From Pseudoduganella rivuli (GTDB lineage: Bacteria > Pseudomonadota > Gammaproteobacteria > Burkholderiales > Burkholderiaceae_D): DNA of 64,000 bases. The notes beneath the pieces are model-generated. The model was not told where the DNA came from and did no database searches. It saw only the letters and a list, made by a program, of their open reading frames with translations. The translations under genes and the position numbers were made by a program. This document shows, in pieces, positions 8,257 through 15,999 of this stretch; position 1 is the stretch's first letter, and each line of letters opens with the position of its first letter. The stretch covers positions 31,918 through 95,917 of the forward strand of contig NZ_WKJJ01000027.1 in assembly GCF_009674485.1 (NCBI RefSeq). Reading direction: 5' to 3'.

Positions 8257-9606
8257 CTATGACTTCGACTCAAGACTTCGGCAACTATTGATGCTATCAA
8301 TCTCAATTTCTGATAATGGCTTCAGGTTTTGCTTGAAAGATCTCGTGATCGGATCAATCCCGTTGGCCGTCGATAGAACCTCAATTCGACCTTGTTTTGC
8401 TTGAGCGTTATTATATGGAGCAATTCGCGCGATAGGTACCCCATCGCGTATCAGAGCGCGAGCGAGAGCTTTGATTGCATTTGGAGGTGTTGTTGGGCCG
8501 CAAGCCAAACCATTCGTGACGAGAGAGTCGGGCAATTCGGGCGGTCGTGCGATATAGTCCACGCCTAGTTTGTTCATTGCATTTACTACCCGAAGATCAT
8601 CCGAAGTCTTTCGATAATAGTAAACTTGAGTTTTTGGGTATATGGCGCGGAATGTACCGCTTTCAGAAATTCGTGTCTGTTGAGCAGCTTCTTCTCGAGA
8701 GGGCACGATGATGGTTTCTTTTATTGAAGATGCCCCCACAATCTCATCAGATTTTGTCTTGGTTAGAAAAACCATGTCCCCGTCCGGAGTTGGATAGTCG
8801 GCGTACACGGGAACCTGATTGGATCGCTTCGGCAGTTCAAAAAATAACCAATTTGCAAGCTGCCTGAAAGTAATGAAAGTACTTGCACGATCATAAGCCG
8901 CAGCTCCGCTTAATCCGGAAACGAACATATCGGCAAAGGTCCCATCGCCAGCCACACGCTGATTTTTCTGGCCGGAGGCAAGGATTTGATATACAGGTTT
9001 TTTTAGCTGCTCCACTGCCAAACGCGTAGGTGATGCTGCAGATTTGGTCTGTAATATGGCTCCGGAATAGCAACTATCTAGCACAAGCAATGTGTGCAAT
9101 GCTCGACTTATGACGTGCAAATCCCGTAGTGTTGTCACAGAAAGCATACGGGCGAATTGTGGTTGTGACGTAGGTCCTGGTAATGCAGCATCGGAACCAA
9201 CAAGATAAGTTACCCCATTGGGGTCGGTCCATCCGTGACCAGTTACATAAACAATCGTTCGAGTTTCGTGGCCGGTATCTTTCGCAACAAACTCTTGGAT
9301 ACGCGGAAGGATATCTCTGCCATCGAGATTTTCAGCAATAGCAACTTCATCAAATCCTTGAGTAGTCAGTGCGTCTTTAATCTTCTTCAAGTCGGCCGGC
9401 ACGTGCGTTAATTCGTTCCAGCCGAGCCCAAATTTGCTCTGGCCTATTAACAGCGCTCGACTGTAGTTATAAAGACGTACTTTGTTATTGGTTTGCGTGG
9501 CTAGCCATAACTCACTTGCATGTGAGCTGCTGACAAGATTGCTGAATAAAAGCAATGCTACGCCAAGTATTCTGGCCGATCTCGATTTACTGAAAGTCGA
9601 TCGCAT
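8257..9606 (-). CDS. Secreted caspase-family (C14) peptidase
   Basis: The 449-residue protein has a Sec-type signal peptide (residues 1-30, ending SSSHA) and then a caspase-like fold. Residues 50-100 contain ALLIGQSKFG and LKKIKDALTTQGF, the usual first strand and helix. TGHGW holds catalytic His124 and LVLDSCYSG catalytic Cys179. A C-terminal half of about 250 residues has no domain I recognise. I chose the ATG at 9606 because GGGGGA precedes it by eight bases; a GTG at 9621 is also in frame. Bacterial caspase-like proteins act in proteolytic activation or cell-death circuits. Here an exported form is paired with a CHAP-like hydrolase. GC content is lower than in the core genes. Confidence 0.8.
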   Translation of the reverse strand: MRSTFSKSRSARILGVALLLFSNLVSSSHASELWLATQTNNKVRLYNYSRALLIGQSKFGLGWNELTHVPADLKKIKDALTTQGFDEVAIAENLDGRDILPRIQEFVAKDTGHETRTIVYVTGHGWTDPNGVTYLVGSDAALPGPTSQPQFARMLSVTTLRDLHVISRALHTLLVLDSCYSGAILQTKSAASPTRLAVEQLKKPVYQILASGQKNQRVAGDGTFADMFVSGLSGAAAYDRASTFITFRQLANWLFFELPKRSNQVPVYADYPTPDGDMVFLTKTKSDEIVGASSIKETIIVPSREEAAQQTRISESGTFRAIYPKTQVYYYRKTSDDLRVVNAMNKLGVDYIARPPELPDSLVTNGLACGPTTPPNAIKALARALIRDGVPIARIAPYNNAQAKQGRIEVLSTANGIDPITRSFKQNLKPLSEIEIDSINSCRSLESKS

Positions 9607-10076
9607 AAGGCTATCCCCCACTATTGCTTAAGCACGACATGCTTGTAGGACTATAATCATGCCCCCACTCCGATCGAAGTTATCACTCTCGCAATCTTTA
9701 ACATGTTCGGGCGACTTCTCGAATACTACTAAGCTCGATCTGCACCACCCGATATTCGCCAGAGCAAACAACATCGTGCTAATTGGCTTAGTAGGCGCAA
9801 TCCACTCTTGTTATCGAAGGAGCGCTTCTATAGCATCGAACAATTGTATTGCATTTTTGACAGTGCGTGATCATAAATCGCCTCGAATTTACTGGGAAGC
9901 AGCGCTTTTGCTTCAACATAATTCGCTACATCGCGTCGCGCTTGTGATACTGCCGGGCATCTAGAAAAATCTACTTTTGAAACTTGACTGAGTTGCAAGC
10001 TTTCGATTCGTAAGAAACTGGTTCAGAAAGTGGAGGGGGTCTCAAGGCGTCCTGCATTCCTAATTGAGCATCGCTG
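9607..10076. other. Non-coding or decayed stretch upstream of the caspase-like gene
   Basis: This stretch should hold the promoter of the caspase-CHAP operon, but I cannot name one with confidence. Its only other content is the minus-strand gene fragment at 9828-10022. Confidence 0.3.
9828..10022 (-). pseudogene. Unidentified gene fragment upstream of the caspase-like gene
   Basis: A minus-strand frame without an ATG encodes about 64 residues with a natural, charged amino-acid composition (for example ARRDVANYVEAKALLPSKFE and AIYDHALSKMQYNC) before a TAG stop. It looks like the C-terminal end of a gene whose front part was lost near the repeat at 10077. I do not recognise the family. It could also be chance, since the stretch is short. 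Confidence 0.3.
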
Positions 10077-10173
10077 GTGTCGCGCGGACGCCTCCGCAAT
10101 GTCATGCCCTCGGGATGCCTCCCCCCCCCCCCGCAACATCTTCTTAGCGTCCGATAAACTGGCCAAAAAAAGC

Positions 10174-10204
10174 AAAAAACCCAACCGGGTCAGGGCTGGG
10201 TTTT
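10174..10204 (-). terminator. Terminator on the 3' side of the tRNA-Asn pseudogene
   Basis: AACCCAACC pairs imperfectly with GGGCTGGGTT, with an A-run on the lower-coordinate side giving a T-run on the minus strand. Confidence 0.55.
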
Positions 10205-10221
10205 GGGTCTGCTGCGTATTC

Positions 10222-10297
10222 TGGCTCCCCGACCGGGACTCGAACCAGGGACCTGAGGATTAACAGTCCATCGCACTCCAGGCTGAGCGATCACCGA
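10222..10297 (-). pseudogene. Degenerate full-length tRNA-Asn
   Basis: This 76-base match to tRNA-Asn(GTT) keeps the anticodon but has changes that break pairing: TCGGTGA at the 5' end no longer pairs with the 3' acceptor strand at two positions, the T stem carries a mismatch, and the D arm is altered. It is unlikely to give a working tRNA. Confidence 0.8.
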
Positions 10298-10384
10298 AAC
10301 GCGACAAACAACCAGGATGATAGTCGTGCGACCCCGCCCCAATCCTGCCTCTTCGCGCATTTTGCCCTACACAACAAGCCAAGT

Positions 10385-10397
10385 TAAAATTGCAAAA
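10385..10397 (+). promoter_or_regulatory. Putative -10 region of RTX gene 1
   Basis: TAAAAT followed by TGCAAAA lies 26 bases before the start codon. The same arrangement (TATAAT then TGCAAAA) precedes the paralogous RTX gene at 21240. No convincing -35 box is seen. Confidence 0.35.
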
Positions 10398-10423
10398 ATA
10401 GCAACCAGACCAACCACCATTCC

Positions 10424-12352
10424 ATGACTTCCCCCACCCTGCTCTCGGTATCCAACACGCACGACACGCTGAACCTTTCCGGCAATATTGTTCTCACGTT
10501 CGATATGCCTATTGCGGCCGGGGAAGGCACAGTTCGTATCGACCTGTTCGGCAGTCCGCTGTTCATTGAAGACATCGGCGTCAGCCGGTATGTGACAATT
10601 TCCGGCAATACCCTGACCATCAATCCGCCGCAAGACCTCGCCTATGGCAGCAATTACCAGTTATATCTGTTTCATGGTGTCGTGACCAACGCGCAAACCG
10701 GCGAACCGCTGAAGGCAACTGAGCACTTCTTTACCACCGGAGCCAGTCCCCATCCGTTGCAATTGACGGGAACCAGCGGCGACGACCATTTGATCGGTTC
10801 CGCCTGGGACGATGTCCTGTCAGGAGGAGACGGCCGCGACGACCTGCGCGGTGGCAACGGCAACGATCGCCTGGACGGCGGCGCCGGCAATGATTACATC
10901 AATGATTCCGGGGGCAACAACACGCTGCTGGGCGGCGACGGCAACGACAGCTTGTCAGCCGCCGGCTTCGACGAGTCCGACGTTAACCTGCTCGATGGCG
11001 GGATGGGCGACGACTGGCTGGATGCATCCCACGGTATCAGCACTCAGCTCGGCGGTGCCGGGGACGACAACCTGACCATCTGGGGCGGCAGCGGCACGCT
11101 GGACGGCGGCGATGGCAACGACTTCATTGCCGCCAACAGGATCAATGCCGTCACGACCGCCCATGGCGGTGCCGGCAGCGACAGGTTCCAGATCGCCCCC
11201 GACCTGTCGGCGCCACTCGTCATTTCCGATTTCGCGACAGGCGCAGGCGGCGATGTCATCGACCCTTACGTGCAACTCTATTTCCCGGCAATGCCGAACG
11301 TGGGTGAAGTGACCAATGTTGTTCCGCCGGCGAATTTCCTGTACACCACCGGCCACGTATCCTGGCGGCAGGATGGCGCGGATGCGGTGCTGCAAGTCGA
11401 CCGCGATGGCGAAGCAGGCCAGGTGTTCCAGTTGCAAACTATCGCCATCCTGCGCAACACGCAGACTACGGCGCTCACAGCCGACAATTTGGCGTACGGC
11501 GTAACAGCCTGGCAAGGACAGCGGGGAATCACGCTCACGGGCAGCGCTGGCGCCGACCAGCTGACGGGCGGCATCTACAATGACGCATTGTACGGCAGCT
11601 ATGGCAATGACAAGGTTGATGGCCTGGCCGGCGACGATTTCATCGAGGGTGGCGACGGCGACGATCGTCTGGCCGGACAGGGCGGCAACGATGCGCTGTA
11701 TGGCGGCGACGGCAATGACATGCTGGAAGGAGGCGCAGGAAACGACTGGATTGATGGCGATAACGGCATGTGGGCACAGGACAGCGGAAGATTGGACAGC
11801 GTCTATTACGACACACCCTTTGCCAAGGTCCGGCTCACGCATGAGCGTTTTTCGGCCCCGGAATACTGGACAGTCCAGGACACCACAGGCGCACTGGGAA
11901 CCGATACGCTGACACACGTCGAGCGGCTGATCTTTACCGATCAATGCTGGGCGCTTGACGTCGGGCTCTTCGGCTATGCCGGGCAGGTTTACCGCTTGTA
12001 CCAAGCCGCCTTTGATCGGCAGCCCGATATCGCCGGCCTCAGTTACTGGCTGAACAAAGTGGATAAGGGCCTCGACACCCTCATGGTGGCCGACAGTTTC
12101 ACCCGCTCCGATGAATTCCGTCAGGTGTTTGGCGCAACCCCATCCAATACAGAGCTGGTCAACCGCCTGTACCACAATATTTTGCACCGGGAGCCGGATG
12201 CGCAAGGCAAGGCATACTGGATCGATGTACTGGACAAGAAGCAAGTCACCACGGCAGAGGCCCTGTTTTACTTCAGCGCCAGCCCGGAAAATTATCAAAA
12301 TGTCGCCAAGATCATCGGGGATGGCTTTGCCTATGAAGTAAGCCCATCCTGA
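10424..12352 (+). CDS. RTX calcium-binding protein with Ig-like and DUF4214 domains (1)
   Basis: This 642-residue protein has three parts. Residues 1-110 are a Big_5/SwmB-like Ig fold (LSGNIVLTFDMPI, then NTLTINPPQDLAYGSNYQLYL). Residues 115-470 hold glycine-aspartate nonapeptide repeats such as GGNGNDRLDGGAGNDY, which fold as calcium-binding beta-rolls. Residues 520-640 are a DUF4214 domain with VYRLYQAAFDR and LYHNILHREPDAQG. There is no N-terminal signal, so a type I system is expected to export it, but no such system is encoded nearby. It is a paralogue of the genes at 21240 and 24051. It sits between a degenerate and an intact tRNA-Asn and shares the terminator at 12369. Likely an extracellular or surface protein; ligand unknown. 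Confidence 0.85.
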   Translation: MTSPTLLSVSNTHDTLNLSGNIVLTFDMPIAAGEGTVRIDLFGSPLFIEDIGVSRYVTISGNTLTINPPQDLAYGSNYQLYLFHGVVTNAQTGEPLKATEHFFTTGASPHPLQLTGTSGDDHLIGSAWDDVLSGGDGRDDLRGGNGNDRLDGGAGNDYINDSGGNNTLLGGDGNDSLSAAGFDESDVNLLDGGMGDDWLDASHGISTQLGGAGDDNLTIWGGSGTLDGGDGNDFIAANRINAVTTAHGGAGSDRFQIAPDLSAPLVISDFATGAGGDVIDPYVQLYFPAMPNVGEVTNVVPPANFLYTTGHVSWRQDGADAVLQVDRDGEAGQVFQLQTIAILRNTQTTALTADNLAYGVTAWQGQRGITLTGSAGADQLTGGIYNDALYGSYGNDKVDGLAGDDFIEGGDGDDRLAGQGGNDALYGGDGNDMLEGGAGNDWIDGDNGMWAQDSGRLDSVYYDTPFAKVRLTHERFSAPEYWTVQDTTGALGTDTLTHVERLIFTDQCWALDVGLFGYAGQVYRLYQAAFDRQPDIAGLSYWLNKVDKGLDTLMVADSFTRSDEFRQVFGATPSNTELVNRLYHNILHREPDAQGKAYWIDVLDKKQVTTAEALFYFSASPENYQNVAKIIGDGFAYEVSPS

Positions 12353-12368
12353 GTTTGCGCGCAAAGCA

Positions 12369-12398
12369 AAAAGCCCAGCCGGTGAAGGCTGGGCTTTT
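12369..12398. terminator. Bidirectional terminator between RTX gene 1 and tRNA-Asn
   Basis: AAAAGCCCAGCC and GGCTGGGCTTTT form a 12-bp symmetric stem with T-runs in both directions. It can end both the RTX gene (+) and the tRNA (-). Confidence 0.85.
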
Positions 12399-12406
12399 CT
12401 GTATTC

Positions 12407-12482
12407 TGGCTCCCCGACCTGGACTCGAACCAGGGACCTGCGGATTAACAGTCCGTCGCTCTACCGACTGAGCTATCAGGGA
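12407..12482 (-). tRNA. tRNA-Asn(GTT), copy A
   Basis: This 76-base gene with encoded CCA has anticodon GTT in the loop CTGTTAA, a paired acceptor stem (TCCCTGA with TCGGGGA) and T arm CCTGG-TTCGAGT-CCAGG. It is identical to the two copies at 31303 and 31403 and is intact. Confidence 0.96.
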
Positions 12483-12560
12483 AAGGAGGCCGAATTATAG
12501 CGACCTGTTCCGGATTTGCAAAGGGTCCCGATACTTAATTTTTTCCCAATCCCGGCCAAT

Positions 12561-12596
12561 CCGGCTTCGCTCCCGCGAATCCCGGTTTCGTCGCAT
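12561..12596 (+). promoter_or_regulatory. Two 21-bp-spaced direct repeats upstream of the Lol-like operon
   Basis: CCGGCTTCGC at 12561-12570 and CCGGTTTCGT at 12582-12591 are exactly 21 bp apart, and the 14-mer CGGTTTCGTCGCAT ends at 12596, 63 bases before the operon's first ATG. The same repeats in the same orientation precede the LytS-type kinase gene. Direct repeats two helical turns apart are typical of LytTR-domain regulators. Confidence 0.65.
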
Positions 12597-12659
12597 GGCG
12601 GTCGCCACCCTGCCCGCCCCTCCCTAAGCTGTCTCCATCGACCACCCAAGGAGACCGCC

Positions 12660-13319
12660 ATGAAACCAACCATCCTCGCCCTCATCTTCGGCAGCGCCGC
12701 TGCCTTTGCCTGCGCGCTGGCCACGGCCGCGCCGCAGGAAGTTGCGCCGCACGGCTTCGTGGAGGCGCGCCAGCAATTCATGGCCGCCCTGGCCGGCGAT
12801 GGCAAGGCGCGCGACGCGGCCATCAGCGCCTTCACGCACATGGCGGCGGCCAATCCGGGCCATCCGCTGCTGGCCGCCTATGCCGGGTCCGCGACGTCGC
12901 TGGCCGGGCGCGATGCGCTGATGCCGTGGAATAAGATGAAGTATTCGGAAGATGGCGCCGATGCGATCGAGAAGGCGCTGGCGCAGCTGACGCCGGCGCA
13001 CGATGAGGCGCTGTTCAACGGTTCGCCGGAAAGCGTGGAAACGCGCATGGTGGCGGCCTCCACCTTGCTGAACCTGCCCGACTTCATGAACCGCCGCGCG
13101 GCCGGCAAACGCGCGCTGGATGCGGCGCTGAAGTCGCCCGTGTTCGAACAGGCGCCCGTGCCCGTACGCACCCGCCTGTACGCGCTGGCCGCGAAAACCG
13201 CCGCCGCCGACAAGCGCGCGCCGGACGAAGCGGCGTACCTGAAGCAACTGGTGCAACTGGCGCCGCAAGCGCCGGAAGGCCAGCGCGCCGCCGGCCGCCT
13301 GAAGGAGCTGGGCCTGTGA
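12660..13319 (+). CDS. Periplasmic helical-repeat protein, first gene of Lol-like operon
   Basis: This 219-residue protein has a signal peptide (residues 1-24, ending ATAAP). The rest is almost entirely alpha-helical and rich in Ala, with a TPR-like rhythm (DAAISAFTHMAAANPGHPLL, then a C-terminal AYLKQLVQLAPQAPEGQ). I do not recognise a named family. The start is fixed by AAGGAG seven bases upstream. The stop overlaps the next gene's GTG start (GTGA), so it is coupled to the ABC ATPase. As first gene of an operon with an ABC exporter, a LolA-like carrier and a beta-barrel, it may be a periplasmic adaptor; that is inference from position. Confidence 0.75.
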   Translation: MKPTILALIFGSAAAFACALATAAPQEVAPHGFVEARQQFMAALAGDGKARDAAISAFTHMAAANPGHPLLAAYAGSATSLAGRDALMPWNKMKYSEDGADAIEKALAQLTPAHDEALFNGSPESVETRMVAASTLLNLPDFMNRRAAGKRALDAALKSPVFEQAPVPVRTRLYALAAKTAAADKRAPDEAAYLKQLVQLAPQAPEGQRAAGRLKELGL

Positions 13320-14032
13320 ACCGCCTCAGTGATCCAATCAGCCAGCCATTGATGTCGCTGCGCGGCGTCAGCAAATCGTTCACGCTGGGCGACAACACCA
13401 TCCACGCGTTGCGCGACGTGGAACTGGCCGTGGTGCGGGGCGAGATTGCCGCCGTCACGGGACCGTCCGGCAGCGGAAAAAGCACGCTGCTGAACCTGTG
13501 CGGCCTGCTCGACACGGCCGATCACGGCGAACTGCTGTTCGGCGGCGAACCGCTGCCCGCGGCCGACGACGTGCGCCGCACGGCGCTGCGGCGCCAGACC
13601 ATCGGTTTCGTGTTCCAGAGCTTTAACCTGGTGCCGGTCATGAACGCCTATGACAACGTGGAATTCCCCCTGTACCTGCTGGGGATCGATGCGGCGGAAC
13701 GGCAGCGCCGCGTGCACGATGCGCTGCGGCGCGTCGGCCTGGAAGGCAAGGAAAAGCACCGGCCCGACCAGTTGTCCGGCGGCCAGCGCCAGCGCGTGGC
13801 GATTGCCCGGGCCATCGTCAAACGCCCGCAACTGGTGATTGCCGACGAACCCACCGCCAACCTCGACGCCGTGACGGCGGCGCAGATCGTCAGCCTGATG
13901 CGCGAACTGGCGCACGAACATGGCACGACGTTCCTGGTCGCCACCCATGACGACCGCATGATGCGCCACTGCGACCGCGCGCTGCGCCTGAACGACGGGA
14001 TCTTGATGGAGGGAGAACGCCGTGTTCACTAA
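13316..14032 (+). CDS. ABC transporter ATP-binding protein, MacB/LolD type
   Basis: This 238-residue cytoplasmic ATPase has Walker A GPSGSGKST (49-57), Q-loop VFQSFNLVP, signature LSGGQRQR, Walker B LVIADEPT and the switch His in THDD. The sequence clusters with the LolD/MacB/FtsE group, whose partners are FtsX-like permeases driving periplasmic work rather than classical import. It starts with GTG overlapping the previous stop by four bases and overlaps the permease gene by 11 bases, so the three genes form one translational unit. Confidence 0.93.
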   Translation: MNRLSDPISQPLMSLRGVSKSFTLGDNTIHALRDVELAVVRGEIAAVTGPSGSGKSTLLNLCGLLDTADHGELLFGGEPLPAADDVRRTALRRQTIGFVFQSFNLVPVMNAYDNVEFPLYLLGIDAAERQRRVHDALRRVGLEGKEKHRPDQLSGGQRQRVAIARAIVKRPQLVIADEPTANLDAVTAAQIVSLMRELAHEHGTTFLVATHDDRMMRHCDRALRLNDGILMEGERRVH

Positions 14033-15260
14033 ATTCAAATGGCTGTCGATGGCGCTGAAAAACGCCATGCGCAACCGCCGGCGTTCACTGGTGACGCTGG
14101 CCATCACGGCCACCGGCACGGCCGCCGCGCTGCTGGGCGGCGGCTTCGCACTGTACACCTACCAGTCGCTGGCGCAGGCCAGCGCCCGCGACACCGGCCA
14201 CCTGGTGATCGCCGCCCCCGGCCACTTCGACGGCATCGACAACCTGCCGCTGGAACACGGGCTGGAACAGCCGGAATCGCTGGCGCAACAATTGCTGGCG
14301 CGCCCGGACGTCAAGCGCGTGCTGCCGCGCCTGCAATTTTCCGGCTTGATCAGTAATGGCGACAAGAGCGAAATCTTCCTCGGCACCGGTGTCGACGCGA
14401 CGCAGGAATTCGTCGTCAAAGGCCCGTTCATGAAGCGCGAAGCGGGCGAACTGCTCGATGCCCAGGAGGCCAACGGGAAAACCGCGCCCGGCATCGTGAT
14501 CGGCAAAGGGCTGGCGAAAATCCTCAATGTGCAGCCGGGCAGCGCGCTGACCTTGATGTCGACCACGGTCAACGGCGCCCTCAACGCGGCCGACGTGACC
14601 GTGACCGGTATCGTCAGCACCGGCATTGCCGACATCGACAAGCGCCTCGCCATGGTGGACCTGTCGACCGCGCAAACGCTGCTGCAAACGAAGAAGGTCA
14701 GCACCCTGAGCGTGTACCTGAACGACCTGGAACTGGCCGACGGCACGGCGGCGCAGTTGCGCGCACAGCATGGCGCCAGCCTGGACGTGCGCACATGGCT
14801 GGACCAGGCCATGTTCTACAAGAGTGTGAAAAGCCTGTACGACCGCATCTTCGGCTTCCTTGGCTTGATCGTGCTGGTGATCGTGCTGTTCTCCGTCACC
14901 AATACGCTGGCGATGGCCGTGATGGAACGCACGCGTGAAATCGGCACCCTGCGCGCCATGGGCGCCACGCCGGGTGAAGTGATGCGCGTATTCACACTGG
15001 AAGGCATGGCGCTGGGGACAGGCGGCGCGGTGACCGGCATGGCGCTGGCGGGCGGCATTGCGTTGTTCCTGCTGGTGGCCGGCGTGCAGATGCCGCCACC
15101 GCCGGGACGCACCGATGGCTATCCGCTGGCCGTCGCGGTCTCGGCACCGATGTATGCGGGCGCCGTGGTGATCGTCGCGCTGCTGTCCGCATGCGCATCG
15201 TGGTTCATCAGCCGCAGGGCTGCCCATCAATCCGTCGTGGAGGCGCTGTCCCATGTTTAA
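14022..15260 (+). CDS. ABC transporter permease, MacB/FtsX type
   Basis: This 412-residue inner-membrane protein has one helix near residues 20-45, a large periplasmic MacB-type domain (about 50-265) and three C-terminal helices (about 275-300, 320-350, 370-395) with the family motif MERTREIGTLRAMGATPGEV. This is the four-helix topology of LolC/LolE/MacB. It is the only permease in the operon, so it presumably works as a homodimer. Together with the LolA-like protein downstream it suggests movement of a lipid or lipoprotein from the inner membrane. Confidence 0.92.
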   Translation: MFTKFKWLSMALKNAMRNRRRSLVTLAITATGTAAALLGGGFALYTYQSLAQASARDTGHLVIAAPGHFDGIDNLPLEHGLEQPESLAQQLLARPDVKRVLPRLQFSGLISNGDKSEIFLGTGVDATQEFVVKGPFMKREAGELLDAQEANGKTAPGIVIGKGLAKILNVQPGSALTLMSTTVNGALNAADVTVTGIVSTGIADIDKRLAMVDLSTAQTLLQTKKVSTLSVYLNDLELADGTAAQLRAQHGASLDVRTWLDQAMFYKSVKSLYDRIFGFLGLIVLVIVLFSVTNTLAMAVMERTREIGTLRAMGATPGEVMRVFTLEGMALGTGGAVTGMALAGGIALFLLVAGVQMPPPPGRTDGYPLAVAVSAPMYAGAVVIVALLSACASWFISRRAAHQSVVEALSHV

Positions 15261-15999
15261 ATTTTCCATATTGACCGCCCTGCTGCTGGCCGCGCAGTGC
15301 GCCACTGCCTCGGCGTCCGCGCTGGATGCGGAAGCCATCCTGAAAAAAGCCGACACCTATCGCTTGCCTGACGCATCGTCGCAAGTGGAAACGCTGGTAC
15401 AAACCTTCAAGGGCGGCAAGCCGGACAAGGAGAAGCGCTACCAGGTGCTGGTGAAACCGGGCGGCAAGTCGCTGGTGCTGGCGCGTACGCCGGGCGAAGT
15501 GGGACTGAAAGTGCTGATGTCGGGCGATGATTTCTGGCTGCTTGCGCCGGGCAGCGCACGCCCGATGCGCATCACGCCCATGCAGAAACTGCTGGGCGAA
15601 GCATCGACGGGCGATATCGCCAATATGACATGGTCCGGCGATTACCAGGGAACTGTCGTGCGCGAACTGGAGGTCGATGGCGTGCCTTGCCTGGAGCTGG
15701 ATTTGACGGCGCTGCGCAAGTCGCTCAGCTACCAGCGCATCGTGCTGCAAGTGGCGAAAAGCGATTCCCGGCCCGTGCATGCGGACTTGTATGCCGCGTC
15801 CGACCGCAAGCTGAAACAGGCGCACTTCAAGGTGGAACAGCGCGACGGGCGCCCTGCCGTCACCGTCATGAAGCTGGTCGATGAAGTGCAGTCCAGCCGC
15901 GTGACACTGGTGGAAACCGTCAGCCGCAAGCCGCGCCAGTTTGGCGATGAATTGTTCAACCCGATGTACTTGAGCCGCAACGACAACAACGTCCAATGA
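15253..15999 (+). CDS. LolA-like outer-membrane lipoprotein-sorting family protein
   Basis: This 248-residue periplasmic protein has a signal peptide (1-20) followed by the open beta-barrel pattern of the LolA_like family (the group annotated as outer membrane lipoprotein-sorting protein): AEAILKKADTYRLPDASS, FWLLAPGSARPMRITPMQKLLGEAS, then a C-terminal VETVSRKPRQFGDELFNPMYL. It differs from housekeeping LolA and resembles forms encoded beside RND or MacB-type exporters. It overlaps the permease gene by eight bases and the next gene by four. Likely role: carrying a hydrophobic substrate across the periplasm; the substrate is unknown. Confidence 0.85.
   Translation: MFKFSILTALLLAAQCATASASALDAEAILKKADTYRLPDASSQVETLVQTFKGGKPDKEKRYQVLVKPGGKSLVLARTPGEVGLKVLMSGDDFWLLAPGSARPMRITPMQKLLGEASTGDIANMTWSGDYQGTVVRELEVDGVPCLELDLTALRKSLSYQRIVLQVAKSDSRPVHADLYAASDRKLKQAHFKVEQRDGRPAVTVMKLVDEVQSSRVTLVETVSRKPRQFGDELFNPMYLSRNDNNVQ

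Larger units (their letters stand above)
10077..10297 (-). repeat. tRNA-Asn 3'-flank repeat, copy 2
   Basis: This copy is similar to those at 7192 and 31172 and includes the hairpin and a full-length degenerate tRNA. It also carries a run of twelve C at 10121-10132 that the other copies lack. Confidence 0.7.

Noticed and set aside
9659..9964. Plus-strand open frame of 101 codons after the caspase-like gene
   Set aside because: It has no ribosome site or recognisable motif and overlaps a better-looking minus-strand gene fragment.
10077..10297. Repeat copies considered as a CRISPR or transposon end
   Set aside because: The repeats are few, far apart, each includes a tRNA piece and hairpin, and no cas or transposase gene is present.
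10955..12364. Long minus-strand open frame (469 codons) opposite RTX gene 1, and similar ones opposite the other RTX genes
   Set aside because: Regular Gly/Asp codon repeats keep the antisense frame open by composition; the plus frames have RTX and DUF4214 motifs.
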